Under the pieces are notes generated by a model. That model made no database searches. It was given only the letters and a program-made list of their open reading frames with translations, and had not been told where the DNA came from. Both the position numbers and the translations under genes were made by a program. 64,000 bases of DNA, taken from assembly GCF_030687895.1 (NCBI RefSeq), contig NZ_CP117452.1, forward strand, positions 434,001-498,000, in the 5' to 3' direction. This document shows positions 20,003 through 30,018 of the stretch, in pieces. The DNA comes from Pseudomonas sp. FP198. Its GTDB lineage: Bacteria > Pseudomonadota > Gammaproteobacteria > Pseudomonadales > Pseudomonadaceae. Numbering within the stretch: the stretch's first letter is position 1; every line of letters begins with the position of its first letter.

Positions 20003-22186
20003 TCAAGCCTCACTGGTGTCCTTGATCAGGTGCGCCGCCAGCGTCCGCAACGGCCCCAGTTGCCGGCAGATCAACGCCAGTTGCGTCTGCACCAGCCGCT
20101 GGCCCTCGTCGATTTCATCGGGCATCAGCTCAAGCTCGCTGGCGAGGGCTTCTTCTTCGTCGCTCTGGATCGCGATCGGCTGTTTGCTCGCCAGGCCCTG
20201 GGCGATTTCATCGATGCTGGTCGCCAGCCTTGCTCCGGCGCCGTCGATCAGCTGCTCGCGCACCTCGGTCGGCAGTTCGGTGCCCCGGTGGGCCCCGAGC
20301 CCCGACAGGTAACTGAGCAGGGTGTGGGACAGCACCAGGAAGCGGAACCCCACGTCGGCCTCCTTACGGAAATGGCCCGGCTCCATCAGCATGTTCGCCA
20401 GCGTCGTGGACAGCGCCGCGTCGGCGTTATGGGCGTTGCGCCGGGCCAGGCGATAGGCCAGGTCGTCGCTTTTGCCCGCGGCGTATTGCTGCATGATCTG
20501 GCGCAGGTAGATGCTGTTGCAGGTCAGCGTGTTGGCCAGCACCTTGTTCAGTCGCCGACCCTGCCAGTCCGGCAGGAACAGGAACACCGCCAGCCCGGCG
20601 ATCAGGCTGCCGAGCAAGGTATCGAACAGCCGTGGCAGCAGCAGCCCGTAGCCGTCGCCGACCTGATTGAAGCAGAACAGCACCATGACGGTGATCGCGG
20701 CAGTCGCCAACGTGTAGCGGGTGGTGCGGTTGGTAAAGAACACCACCCCGGCGGCAATGGCGAAGCACGATTGCACCAGCGGGGTGGGGAACAGGTCGAA
20801 CAGCGCCCAGGCCACCGTCAGGCCGATGGCGGTGCCGATGATCCGCTGGCCGAGCTTGCGCCGCGTGGCGCCGTAGTTGGGCTGGCAGACGAACAGTGTG
20901 GTGAGGATGATCCAGTAGCCCTGGGAGGGGTGGATCAGGTGCACCATCGCGTAGCCCACGCTCAGCGCCAGGGGCAGGCGCAGGGCATGACGGAACAGCA
21001 GCGAGGTCGGCGTGAGCTGCGTGCGCAGGCGGACCCAGACGTCCTTGAGGTTGCGTGGCGAGCGGTCCAGCAGGCTGCTGTCGGTGGCGTCGGCGAGGGC
21101 GTCGGGGTTGCTCGCGTCGCTGAGCAGCCGGTCCAGGGTGCCGAGGTTGACCGACAATGCCCGCAGTGAACGCAACAGTCCGCGCCAGGCCGGGTTGCTC
21201 TGGATGCGCAGGTGTTCCAGGGACGCATGCAAGTCGTTCAGGGCTTCGGCGAAGCTGTCGTCGTAGACGAACGGCTGGCGCAACTGGATCGACTCGGCCA
21301 GTGCCAGGCAAGCCTTGCCTTGCTGGCGCAGCAGGCGCTGGCAGCGGAACAGTACGTCGCTGTGGAAGAACGCCTCGGCCAGGGCGTTATAGGGATAGTG
21401 CGAGGAGCTGGCGCGCTCGTGGATGTCCTGGGCAAGGAAGTACAGCTTCAGGTAGCGGCTGACTTTCGAACCCGGCCGGCCATTGCCGACGCGGTGCAGG
21501 ATGATTTCCTTCGCGCTGTTGAGCGCGGCCACCACCCGGCCATTTTGCTGGGCCAGCTCCAGGCGTCGGGCCTCGATGTCCAGCTGACGGATCGGCTCCA
21601 GCAGCGACGACTTGAGTTTCAGGTAGCGCCCCAGTTCGCGGAACAGCCGCGCCAGGCTCTGCTGCACCGGCTGGTTGGAAAACAGCGCATGCCACAACAC
21701 CGAGAGCAGGCCATACCAGGCGGCGCCGGCCACCAGCAACACCGGCTCATGCCAGAAGTCCGTGACCGCACCGCCGCGCTGGTCCACGCCGATCATGGTG
21801 TAGACCGAAAGAATCAGCGTGGCCGAGGCAATCGCGCCATAGCGCTCGCCCAACGCACCGAGCATGGTCAGGCCGAAAGCCGCCAGGGCCAGGGCGACGA
21901 TGAACAGGACGGGATAGGGAAACAGCAACTCCACCGACAGCGCGGCGATGCTGAAGCACACCAGCGTCACGGCCAGCGCGTTGAGACGGCCTTGCCAGCT
22001 GTCGTCGGTCTCGGCCAATGCGCTGGCGATGATGCCGAGGAACAGCGGAATCAGCAGCGCCATCTGATCCAGGTACCAACACAGCACCATGCTGCCGGTC
22101 AGGGCGATGAACACCCGCACGCTATAGCTGAATTTATCCAACGCCCAAAGGCGACGCAGAGACTGGCTGAACGAGGTCGATGACAT
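20003..22186 (-). CDS. yccS: YccS/YhfK-family inner-membrane protein (FUSC-like)
   Basis: 727 residues. Two hydrophobic blocks of about six helices each (residues about 20-180 and 390-540) are separated by a soluble region, the FUSC arrangement related to aromatic-acid efflux proteins. LGIIASALAETDDSWQGR near residue 48 is characteristic of YccS. I took ATG 22186 (MSSTSFSQSLRRLW) as start because homologues begin this way, although the ribosome site is weak and the frame is open to 22246. Substrate unknown. Confidence 0.92.
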   Translation of the reverse strand: MSSTSFSQSLRRLWALDKFSYSVRVFIALTGSMVLCWYLDQMALLIPLFLGIIASALAETDDSWQGRLNALAVTLVCFSIAALSVELLFPYPVLFIVALALAAFGLTMLGALGERYGAIASATLILSVYTMIGVDQRGGAVTDFWHEPVLLVAGAAWYGLLSVLWHALFSNQPVQQSLARLFRELGRYLKLKSSLLEPIRQLDIEARRLELAQQNGRVVAALNSAKEIILHRVGNGRPGSKVSRYLKLYFLAQDIHERASSSHYPYNALAEAFFHSDVLFRCQRLLRQQGKACLALAESIQLRQPFVYDDSFAEALNDLHASLEHLRIQSNPAWRGLLRSLRALSVNLGTLDRLLSDASNPDALADATDSSLLDRSPRNLKDVWVRLRTQLTPTSLLFRHALRLPLALSVGYAMVHLIHPSQGYWIILTTLFVCQPNYGATRRKLGQRIIGTAIGLTVAWALFDLFPTPLVQSCFAIAAGVVFFTNRTTRYTLATAAITVMVLFCFNQVGDGYGLLLPRLFDTLLGSLIAGLAVFLFLPDWQGRRLNKVLANTLTCNSIYLRQIMQQYAAGKSDDLAYRLARRNAHNADAALSTTLANMLMEPGHFRKEADVGFRFLVLSHTLLSYLSGLGAHRGTELPTEVREQLIDGAGARLATSIDEIAQGLASKQPIAIQSDEEEALASELELMPDEIDEGQRLVQTQLALICRQLGPLRTLAAHLIKDTSEA

Positions 22187-22300
22187 GAAGTGCAAGGGCC
22201 TGACGGGCAATGACGCTAAATTGAGGCAGTAATGACGCCGATGCAATGGCGACGATCACATCCGGCAGCAAAAAGTGTTCCGGCATGCAAAGAACACCCC

Positions 22301-22435
22301 CTGTGGCGAGGGAGCTTGCTCCCGCTGGGCTGCGAAGCGGCCCCTTCCCCCATGCGTTACGTTAATTCAGACCGAGTGCGATGGCTGTTTTGCGACTGCT
22401 GCGCAGTCGAGCGGGAGCAAGCTCCCTCGCCACAA
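22301..22435. repeat. Large REP pair, type GTGGCGAGGGAGC
   Basis: Inverted arms 22301-22345 and about 22397-22435 flank a nonconserved centre upstream of yccS. Confidence 0.9.
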
Positions 22436-22459
22436 AAGCGGGCTCGAAACAGGGTGGAA

Positions 22460-23638
22460 TCAGACGTACTGCGCCGCCGCATACCCCGAAGCCCAGGCCC
22501 ATTGGAAGTTGAAGCCGCCCAGGTGACCGGTGACGTCGAGCACTTCGCCAATGAAATATAGTCCCGGGCTTTTCAGCGACTCCATGGTCTTGGAAGAAAC
22601 TTCCCGGGTGTCGACGCCGCCCAGGGTCACTTCGGCGGTGCGGTAGCCTTCGGTGCCGGCGGGGACGACGTTCCAGCTCGCCAGCTTCTCGGCGATGTCC
22701 GCGAGTTCCGCGTGGGTGTATTGCTTCATCGGCTTGGAGATGAACCAGGTGTCGGCCAGCAGGTTGGCCATTTTCTTGGTGAACAACTCGCCCAGCAGGG
22801 TCTTGAGTTCGCTGTTCGGGCGTTCGGCCTGTTGCTGTTGCAGCCACTGCGGCACGTCGTGGTCGGGCAGCAGGTTGATCTGCACGGTGTTGCCCGGCTC
22901 CCAGAACGACGAGATCTGCAAGATCGCCGGACCGCTCAAGCCGCGATGGGTGAACAGGATGTTCTCGCGAAAACTCTGCTCGTTGCAGCTCACCAGACAG
23001 TCCACCGACGTGCCCGACAGTTCGGTGCACAGGCTCTTTAACTGATCGGTGATGGTGAACGGCACCAGTCCGGCCCGGGTCGGCAGCAGCTGATGGCCGA
23101 ATTGCCTGGCCACCTGATAGCCGAAGCCAGTCGCGCCCAGGGTCGGGATCGACAGCCCGCCCGTGGCGATCACCAGGGATTGGCAGGCAATGGGCCCGAG
23201 GGTGGTTTGCAGCCGGTAGCCGTCGGCGCTTTTCTCGATCTGCTCGATCGAGGTGTCCAGGTGCAGCTCGACGCCGGCCTGGTCACACTCGTCCAGCAGC
23301 AGGCCGAGGATGTCGCTGGATTTGTTATCGCAGAACAACTGGCCGAGTTTTTTCTCGTGATAGGGCACGCCGTGCTTGGCTACCAACGCGATGAAATCCC
23401 ATTGGGTATAGCGGGCCAGGGCCGACTTGCAGAAGTGCGGGTTCTGCGAGAGGAAATTGGCCGGTTCGGTGTACATGTTGGTGAAATTGCAACGTCCACC
23501 GCCCGACATGAGGATTTTCTTGCCGGCCTTGTTGGCGTGGTCCAGCAACATCACCCGCCGCCCGCGCCCGGCGGCGGTCAGCGCGCACATCAACCCCGCG
23601 GCGCCAGCGCCAATGATCACGACTTCGGTAGAGCGCAA
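22460..23638 (-). CDS. yhiN: FAD-dependent oxidoreductase, YhiN/HI0933 family
   Basis: 392 residues. It starts with the dinucleotide-binding motif VVIIGAGAAGLMCA (residues 5-18). KILMSGGGRCNFTN near residue 41 is diagnostic for the HI0933/YhiN flavoproteins, and GLYFIGEVLDVTGHLGG near residue 360 closes the FAD site. The physiological reaction of this family is not established. It stands between REP pairs as a single-gene unit. Confidence 0.93.
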   Translation of the reverse strand: MRSTEVVIIGAGAAGLMCALTAAGRGRRVMLLDHANKAGKKILMSGGGRCNFTNMYTEPANFLSQNPHFCKSALARYTQWDFIALVAKHGVPYHEKKLGQLFCDNKSSDILGLLLDECDQAGVELHLDTSIEQIEKSADGYRLQTTLGPIACQSLVIATGGLSIPTLGATGFGYQVARQFGHQLLPTRAGLVPFTITDQLKSLCTELSGTSVDCLVSCNEQSFRENILFTHRGLSGPAILQISSFWEPGNTVQINLLPDHDVPQWLQQQQAERPNSELKTLLGELFTKKMANLLADTWFISKPMKQYTHAELADIAEKLASWNVVPAGTEGYRTAEVTLGGVDTREVSSKTMESLKSPGLYFIGEVLDVTGHLGGFNFQWAWASGYAAAQYV

Positions 23639-23671
23639 AACGGTGTCCTCTCAGCTTTCCACATACTGGAA

Positions 23672-23761
23672 TGTGGGAGCGAGCTTGCTCGCGATAGCGG
23701 TAGTCCAGTCAATATCCATATGACAGAACTGACGCCATCGCGAGCAAGCTCGCTCCCACAG
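23672..23761. repeat. Paired REP element, GCTTGCTCGCGAT subtype
   Basis: Inverted copies at 23672-23701 and about 23733-23761, between yhiN and dbpA. Confidence 0.93.
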
Positions 23762-23788
23762 TTTGATCTTTGTTGGGGCGACGACCGT

Positions 23789-25174
23789 TTACAGGATCCG
23801 CACCCGCAACGAGCGTCCCTTGATCTTGCCATCGTTCAGGCGCTGCAAGGCCTGTTTGGCGATCCCGCGCTCCACTGCCACATAGGCCTGGAAATCGAAA
23901 ATCGCGATCTTGCCGACCTGGGCGCCGGGGATGCCGGCCTCGCCGGTCAGGGCGCCGAGGATGTCGCCGGGGCGCACCTTGTCCTTGCGTCCGGCACCGA
24001 TGCACAGGGTGCTCATGGCCGGCAGCAGCGGACCGCCGCCCTGGGGCTTGAGGTTGTCCAACTGGTCCCAGCTCAACGGCGATTTCTGTAGTTGCTCGAT
24101 GGCCTGGGCGCGATGGGCTTCGGACGGCGCGACCAGGCTGATGGCGATGCCTTTCTCCCCGGCGCGCCCGGTACGGCCGACGCGGTGGATATGAATCTCC
24201 GAGTCCCGGGCCAGCTCGACGTTGATCACCATGTCCAGGGCATCGATGTCCAGGCCGCGGGCCGCCACGTCGGTGGCGACCAATACCGAGGTGCTGCGGT
24301 TGGCGAACATCGCCAGGACCTGGTCGCGGTCGCGCTGCTCCAGGTCACCGTGCAGGCCGACGGCGGAGATGCCCTTGGACGTCAGGTGATCGACGGTTTC
24401 CTGGACCTGCTGCTTGGTGAAGCAGAACGCCACGCAGGAGGCCGGGCGGAAATGCGCCAGCACCTTGACCACCGCGTCCATGCGCTCCTCGGGAGAGATC
24501 TCGTAGAAGCGCTGCTCGATCTGGGCGTCGGAATGCAGCGCCTCGGCCTTGACCTGCTGTGGATTGCGCATGAACTTGGACGACAGTTGCTTGATGCCCA
24601 CCGGATAAGTGGCCGAGAACAGCAGCGTCTGGCGGCGTTCCGGGGTCTGCTGGATGATGTCTTCGATGGCGTCGTAGAAGCCCATGTCGAGCATGCGGTC
24701 GGCTTCGTCGAGGATCAGCGTGTTGAGGCCGTCGAGCACCAGCGAACCTTTGCGCAGGTGCTGCTGGATGCGCCCCGGCGTGCCGACGATGATGTGGGCA
24801 CCGTGTTCGAGGGAGGCGATCTGCGGGCCGAAGGACACGCCGCCGCACAGGGTCAGGACCTTGATGTTGTCTTCGGCGCGGGCCAGCCGGCGGATTTCCT
24901 TGGCGACCTGGTCGGCCAGCTCACGGGTCGGGCACATCACCAAGGCCTGACAGCCAAAGAAGCGCGGGTTGATCGGGTTCAGCAGGCCGATGCCGAAGGC
25001 CGCGGTCTTGCCGCTGCCGGTCTTGGCCTGGGCGATCAGGTCCATACCCTTGAGGATCACCGGCAAGCTTTGCGCCTGGATCGGCGTCATCTGGGCATAA
25101 CCGAGTGATTCGAGGTTAGCCAGCATGGCGGCGGACAGCGGCAAAGTATTAAAAGCGGTGGCAATGGTGGTCAC
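23789..25174 (-). CDS. dbpA: ATP-dependent RNA helicase DbpA
   Basis: 461 residues. DEAD-box motifs in order: Q motif region TPIQAQSLP, walker A AKTGSGKTAAF, PTRELA, DEAD (LILDEADRMLD), SAT, and HRVGRTGRAG. The C-terminal domain (about 385-461, PGDILGALTGEAGIPG...) is the DbpA RNA-binding domain that directs the enzyme to hairpin 92 of 23S rRNA during 50S assembly. The start is read as GTG 25174 because no ATG fits the beginning of the fold (TIATAFNTLPLS); the longer open frame crosses a REP element and is rejected. Confidence 0.95.
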   Translation of the reverse strand: MTTIATAFNTLPLSAAMLANLESLGYAQMTPIQAQSLPVILKGMDLIAQAKTGSGKTAAFGIGLLNPINPRFFGCQALVMCPTRELADQVAKEIRRLARAEDNIKVLTLCGGVSFGPQIASLEHGAHIIVGTPGRIQQHLRKGSLVLDGLNTLILDEADRMLDMGFYDAIEDIIQQTPERRQTLLFSATYPVGIKQLSSKFMRNPQQVKAEALHSDAQIEQRFYEISPEERMDAVVKVLAHFRPASCVAFCFTKQQVQETVDHLTSKGISAVGLHGDLEQRDRDQVLAMFANRSTSVLVATDVAARGLDIDALDMVINVELARDSEIHIHRVGRTGRAGEKGIAISLVAPSEAHRAQAIEQLQKSPLSWDQLDNLKPQGGGPLLPAMSTLCIGAGRKDKVRPGDILGALTGEAGIPGAQVGKIAIFDFQAYVAVERGIAKQALQRLNDGKIKGRSLRVRIL

Positions 25175-25280
25175 GGGACTGGCCTGCAAAACAAAATGTC
25201 GCGCAGTGTAGCAGCCTCGTGCCACTTTCTTCGAAAGTTCTGGACGAGCTGTGGCGCAGCTCCGAAGCGGAAAGATTTCC

Positions 25281-25414
25281 CTGTGGCGAGGGAGCTTGCT
25301 CCCGCTGGGGTGCGAAGCGCCCCCAAAACCGGCCAACACGGTGCGCCTGAAGTATCGCGTCGCCTGGATTGCGTCTGCTGCGCAGCCGAGCGGGAGCAAG
25401 CTCCCACGCCACAA
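25281..25414. repeat. Large REP pair, type GTGGCGAGGGAGC
   Basis: Inverted arms at 25281-25325 and about 25378-25414, between two minus-strand genes. Confidence 0.9.
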
Positions 25415-25458
25415 AAGCTCTAAATGCCCTCAGAGCCCTAAAGCCGCCTGAGTCCCAT

Positions 25459-26886
25459 CTAGTGCTCGATATGCTCATCCGGCCGCTTCACCCGCCGTCC
25501 GTCCTGCTTGGACAGCTGGGAAAAAATCGTCGCCGCCAGCATCGCCATGATGCCTACGGTCACGAAGGTCAACTGGAACGCGCCCAGTACCGTCTCCACC
25601 CCATCGTTGCCGACCTGGGCGGTAAAGCCGCCGAGCAGGGCGCCGGCGCAGGCTACGCCGAGGCTCAGGGAAAGTTGCGCCACCACCGACAGCAAGCTGT
25701 TGCCGCTGCTGGCGCTGGCGTCGTCCAGGTCGATCAGGGTCACGGTGTTCATCGCGGTGAATTGCAGCGAGTTGATTGCTCCCAGCACCGCCAGATGGGC
25801 CAACAACAGCCAGTACGGCGTCTGTTCGCTGACCAGGCCCATGCTCGCCAGCATCACGCCCAGGGCCAGGGTGTTGGCAGTGAGGACGATGCGATAGCCG
25901 AAGCGTTCGATCAGCGGCCGGGCCACGGATTTGGCAACCATCGCCGCCGCCGCCAGGGGCAGCATGCTCATCCCGGCCTGGGAAGGCGAATAGCCCAGCG
26001 CCACTTGCAAGAGCAACGGCACCAGGAACGGCAAAGCGCCGCTGCCCAGGCGCGCGAACAGGTTGCCGAGAATGCCCACGGCAAACGTCCGGGTCTTGAA
26101 CAGTGACGGCGGGAACAGCGCATTCTCGACATGCCCGGCCCGCAGCCAATAGGCCGCCAGGCAGGCCATGCCGCCGAACAACAGCAACATCACCCGCAGG
26201 TGTGGCAGATGCAGTTCACCCAGGCCTTCCATGGCGATGGTGATCAAGACCATCGCCGCGCCGAACAGCAGGAACCCCAGCCCATCGAACCGCGTGCGCT
26301 CGCTGCCGCGCAGGTCCGGAATGAATTTCCAGACGGCATAGCAGCCGATTACCCCCACCGGCAGGTTGATGATGAAAATCCAGTGCCAGGTCAGGTACTC
26401 GACCATCCAGCCGCCCATGGTCGGGCCTATCAGCGGGCCGAGCAGGCCGGGGATAGTGATGAAACCCATGATCCGCACCAGCTCCGAACGCGGGTACGCC
26501 CGTAGAACCACCAGCCTGCCCACCGGCAGCATCAGCGCACCGCCCAGGCCCTGGACGACCCGGGCGCCGATCAGCATGCTCAACGAATTGGACAAGGCGC
26601 ACAGCAACGAGCCGAAGCTGAACAGCAGGATCGCGCCGAAGAAAATCTTCTTGGTGCCAAAGCGGTCGGCGATCCAGCCCGAGGCCGGGATCAGCAGGGC
26701 CACAGTGAGCATGTAGGCGATGATTACGCCCTGCATGCGCAGCGGGTTTTCCGCCAGGTCGCTGGCCATGGCAGGCAGGGCGGTGTTGAGGATGGTCCCG
26801 TCCAGGGACTGCATGAAGAAAGCGATTGCCACGACCCACGGAAGCCAGCGGGCGGTGACGGCGTCGAGCGGGGCGCGGTTGGGCAT
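25459..26886 (-). CDS. MFS multidrug exporter, DHA2 family (MdtD-like)
   Basis: 475 residues with about 14 hydrophobic helices. MQSLDGTILNTALPAMASDL near residue 25 is the motif D1 of DHA2/EmrB drug:H+ antiporters, and DRFGTKKIFF is motif A. WHWIFIINLPVG near residue 167 is also typical. Inner membrane. No TolC or membrane-fusion gene adjoins it. The length and N-terminus are closest to MdtD; substrates cannot be inferred. Confidence 0.9.
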   Translation of the reverse strand: MPNRAPLDAVTARWLPWVVAIAFFMQSLDGTILNTALPAMASDLAENPLRMQGVIIAYMLTVALLIPASGWIADRFGTKKIFFGAILLFSFGSLLCALSNSLSMLIGARVVQGLGGALMLPVGRLVVLRAYPRSELVRIMGFITIPGLLGPLIGPTMGGWMVEYLTWHWIFIINLPVGVIGCYAVWKFIPDLRGSERTRFDGLGFLLFGAAMVLITIAMEGLGELHLPHLRVMLLLFGGMACLAAYWLRAGHVENALFPPSLFKTRTFAVGILGNLFARLGSGALPFLVPLLLQVALGYSPSQAGMSMLPLAAAAMVAKSVARPLIERFGYRIVLTANTLALGVMLASMGLVSEQTPYWLLLAHLAVLGAINSLQFTAMNTVTLIDLDDASASSGNSLLSVVAQLSLSLGVACAGALLGGFTAQVGNDGVETVLGAFQLTFVTVGIMAMLAATIFSQLSKQDGRRVKRPDEHIEH

Positions 26887-26926
26887 GGGACCTCTTGTGT
26901 GACAGGTTGATCAAGGGCGGGCGCCG

Positions 26927-27060
26927 TTGTGGCGAGGGGATTTATCCCCGCTGGGCTGCGAAGCAGCCCCAGAACAGTCACCTCGGTGAGTCAGGCAGAA
27001 CTCGGTCAGCCTTTTAGGGGTTGCTGCGCAACCCAGCGGGGATAAATCCCCTCGCCACAA
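26927..27060. repeat. Large REP pair, type GTGGCGAGGGGATTTATCCCC
   Basis: Inverted arms of the variant in which the inner loop is GATTTATC. The pair lies between the MFS and tldE-like genes. Confidence 0.9.
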
Positions 27061-27094
27061 GTAGAGTTCTGCGCAGCCTGCGTAGGGTTGGGGT

Positions 27095-28432
27095 TCAAAG
27101 GGTCAGCGTCAGCCTCTTCACCAACGCCCCCGGCAGCAACATCGAAGCCGTGGCCCGCTGGCTGTAGGTACTGGCCGAAAGCAGAAGTTCCCGCTCCCGG
27201 GTCAGGCCTTCGAGTTGCGAGCCGAGCAGGCTGTAGACGCTATCGTCGAAACGCATGGTGCTCACCGGCGCCTGGATCTGGCCATCCTCGACCCAGAACG
27301 TGGCGAAACGGGTCATGCCGGTCAGGCGCGCCGCCGGTTGGTCCGAGTAGTTCAGGTACCAGAGGTTGCTGATGTACAAGCCGGTGCCGAGTTCTTCGAG
27401 AACGTGCCTTAGCGCCAGATGACCCTCTTTCATCTCCAGCGCGGTAGGGTATTCATAGCTGCTGGCGCCGTTGGCGGTCAGACCGTATTCGGCGGCGCTG
27501 CGGGAATTGACCAGCCGTGCGTTGGCCGTGCCCTTGGCGATCAGCCCCAGGTCATCGCGAGGATAACCTTCGTCGGAAAATGCCGGGCTCAGGGAGCCGC
27601 TGACCTGCTCCGTCAACCAGACGTTGGGGCTGAAGTGGGCTTCGCCGGCGTAGAACTTTTGCAGCGGGCTTTGCTTGCTGGCGATTGCACGAGCCGAGAA
27701 CCCGCCCCAACTGAGCATGCCCATGATTTCTTCCAGCGCGGCTGGCGCCAGGTAGGCGCGGTATTCACCGGGCGGCAGCGTGCGCAGTGGTCGGCCGAGG
27801 AATTGCAGCTGTTCGCGTGCCTGTTCGAAACGTTGGGCGAACCCTTCGCTGCTCCAGGCGTGGCCTGCATAACTGGCCTTCACGGCCTGGCCGTTCTCAT
27901 GGAACAAGCTGAAGTCGAAATTGAAACTGTTGGCCTGATGCCAGCCGAAGGCACCCGAGGAACTGGCAAAGCCCCGGCTGATCGGCCCGGCCGCATAGAA
28001 CCCCACCAGGTCCAGGCCTTCTGCGGCGCGGGTGATTTCGCCGACCGCCTGCTCTGTCTCGGGCAATGGGTGATCCTGCACATTGTTGCTCTGCCAGTGG
28101 TTGTGGTTGAGTAGCAGGTAGGGATCGGCGGGCAGCAACGGCAACGTCTCGCGCAACTGTTGCAGGCCTTCGCCCAGGCGTTGCAGATCGGTCGCGGTGT
28201 CGCCGGACAAAGTGATCTGCAAGTCGGCATGGCGGCCGTCGTTGATCAGCTTGAGGTTGATATTGGCCTGTTGGACCTGCCCGGCCTGGCGAACCTTGCC
28301 GTGGTTGAAGCGCACGAAAGCCGAGGATTCGGCGGCATAGCCGAGGGTGAACTGTTCGGGCTCACGCAAGGCATTGCGCAGCCAATCGACCAACGCCTTG
28401 AACGCCCCGGCCTCATTAGTGACGGTGCTCAT
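27095..28432 (-). CDS. TldE/PmbA-family protein (paralogue)
   Basis: 445 residues. It has the TldE/PmbA fold pattern: an N-terminal domain with SAFVRFNHGKVRQAGQ, a central segment and the C-terminal half ending YSQRATASMLLPGALVKRLTLTL. TldE lacks the zinc motif and acts as partner of TldD in a heterodimeric peptidase that trims peptides such as microcins. Its start overlaps the tldD-like stop by one base (TGATG), so the two are translationally coupled. It differs from the housekeeping PmbA of Pseudomonas, so this is a second pair. Confidence 0.88.
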   Translation of the reverse strand: MSTVTNEAGAFKALVDWLRNALREPEQFTLGYAAESSAFVRFNHGKVRQAGQVQQANINLKLINDGRHADLQITLSGDTATDLQRLGEGLQQLRETLPLLPADPYLLLNHNHWQSNNVQDHPLPETEQAVGEITRAAEGLDLVGFYAAGPISRGFASSSGAFGWHQANSFNFDFSLFHENGQAVKASYAGHAWSSEGFAQRFEQAREQLQFLGRPLRTLPPGEYRAYLAPAALEEIMGMLSWGGFSARAIASKQSPLQKFYAGEAHFSPNVWLTEQVSGSLSPAFSDEGYPRDDLGLIAKGTANARLVNSRSAAEYGLTANGASSYEYPTALEMKEGHLALRHVLEELGTGLYISNLWYLNYSDQPAARLTGMTRFATFWVEDGQIQAPVSTMRFDDSVYSLLGSQLEGLTRERELLLSASTYSQRATASMLLPGALVKRLTLTL

Positions 28433-29874
28433 CAGGCATCTCCCCCAAATACGTCAACGTTGCTGAACACACAGGCCGGCGAAGCATGGCCGACGCGGAT
28501 GACCTGGTTCGGTTCACCCTTGCCACAGTTCGGCGTGCCGAGGACCTGGGAAGTGCTGGCGTCGCCCATCGCCCTCAAGCTCTTCCAGAACTGCGCGGAA
28601 ATGCCCCGGTAGTTGGGATTTTTCACCACGCCCTTGAGCTCGCCGTTTTCAATCAACTGGCCCCATTCGCAGCCAAACTGGAATTTGTTACGGGCGTCAT
28701 CGATGGACCAGGAGCGGTTGGTGCGCATCAGCACGCCGTGCTCGATGCCTTGGATCAGTTGCTCCAGGGGTTGGTCGCCGGGCTCGATGTTCAGGTTTGC
28801 CATGCGGTCGATGGGCGGACGATTCCAACTGCAGGCGCGGCTGTTGGCGACCCCGTCGAGGCCGGCGCGGAACTGCGACAGCGCACCGCCCAGGGGGCGC
28901 AGCAGCAAGCCTTCACGGATCAGGAACTGTTTGCTGGCAGCGCTGCCGTCGTCGTCATGGCTGTAGCTGGCCAGTTCTTCCGGGATGTCCGGGTCGAACG
29001 TCACGTTCAGCAGGTTGGAGCCGTATTGCAGGTGTCCGAAATCGCTGGTCTTGACGAAACTGGTGCCGGCGTAATTGCGCTCGTCGCCGAGGATGCGGTC
29101 CAGTTCCAGCGGGTGACCGATGGATTCGTGGATCTGCAGCATCATCTGGTCGGGCATCAGCAACAGGTCGCGTGGGCCTTGCGGGGTGTTTGGCGCCATC
29201 AGCAATTGCAGGGCCTGGTCGGCAATCTTCGGCCCGGCACCGATCAGGCCGCAGCGGTTGATCACATCGAAGCCGCCCTGCTGACCGAAGTTTTCGCGGC
29301 CCAGGGTGCGCGTCTGGCTGTCGTGCCCGTCGAAGGCGGTGACGTCCAGGGCCGGGTAGATGAAGCGCTGGGCCTGGCGCAGTTCGGCACCGGCGCTGTT
29401 GAGGTAGATCTGCTCGACCTGAGTCAGGCCGATACTGGCCTGCCAGTTCACCAGGCGCTCGTCCGTCGGCACCGCTGCCGATTCGTCGCCGAGCAGTTGG
29501 TAGCAATCGCTCAGTGGAGGGAACGCCTGGTCGAAATGCGGTGAGAAATAATCGGCGCGGTCGCTGGAGACCGGCTGCTCGCGCAAGTCGAGCAAAGCGT
29601 GGGGCTTTAGCCGGCGGGCCTGTTGCTCGGCGCGTTCGAGCGCCGCTTGCAGGCCGGCCTGGGACAAATCGTTGGTGGCCGCATAGGTTTCGACGCCATT
29701 GACCCGCACGGTGAGCATCGCACCTTCGTCGCGGCTCAGGCTGGGCGGCTCGGCGACATTCTTGCGCACCGACAGGTGCTGACCGGACTCTCGGACGTAA
29801 CGCAGGGAAAAGAATTCAGCGCCCGTGCGCAATGCAGCAAACCGCTGCTTGAGCTGGGGATGGAAATCGAACAT
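28432..29874 (-). CDS. TldD-family metallopeptidase (paralogue)
   Basis: 480 residues. The metal motif HESIGHPLELDR (HExxxH) is near residue 249, and a C-terminal cysteine-containing segment (TPNCGKGEPNQVIRVGHASPACVF) follows. With the downstream TldE-like subunit it should form a narrow-entry protease for unstructured peptides. No RiPP precursor, radical enzyme or transporter gene is visible nearby, so its substrate is unknown. The sequence diverges clearly from the canonical TldD. Confidence 0.9.
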   Translation of the reverse strand: MFDFHPQLKQRFAALRTGAEFFSLRYVRESGQHLSVRKNVAEPPSLSRDEGAMLTVRVNGVETYAATNDLSQAGLQAALERAEQQARRLKPHALLDLREQPVSSDRADYFSPHFDQAFPPLSDCYQLLGDESAAVPTDERLVNWQASIGLTQVEQIYLNSAGAELRQAQRFIYPALDVTAFDGHDSQTRTLGRENFGQQGGFDVINRCGLIGAGPKIADQALQLLMAPNTPQGPRDLLLMPDQMMLQIHESIGHPLELDRILGDERNYAGTSFVKTSDFGHLQYGSNLLNVTFDPDIPEELASYSHDDDGSAASKQFLIREGLLLRPLGGALSQFRAGLDGVANSRACSWNRPPIDRMANLNIEPGDQPLEQLIQGIEHGVLMRTNRSWSIDDARNKFQFGCEWGQLIENGELKGVVKNPNYRGISAQFWKSLRAMGDASTSQVLGTPNCGKGEPNQVIRVGHASPACVFSNVDVFGGDA

Positions 29875-30018
29875 GAAACCTCCTTGTCTGGAGTGACGGT
29901 GCAGCGAGGTGCGGCGCGTTGACGCGGGCGGCTCTAGAGTAGGCCTGGGGTGGGGGAGGGATCAAGGCAGATGGGAATTTTGCGGTGGCCCGTAGGGCGC
30001 AATCGTCGGATCGCCGCC

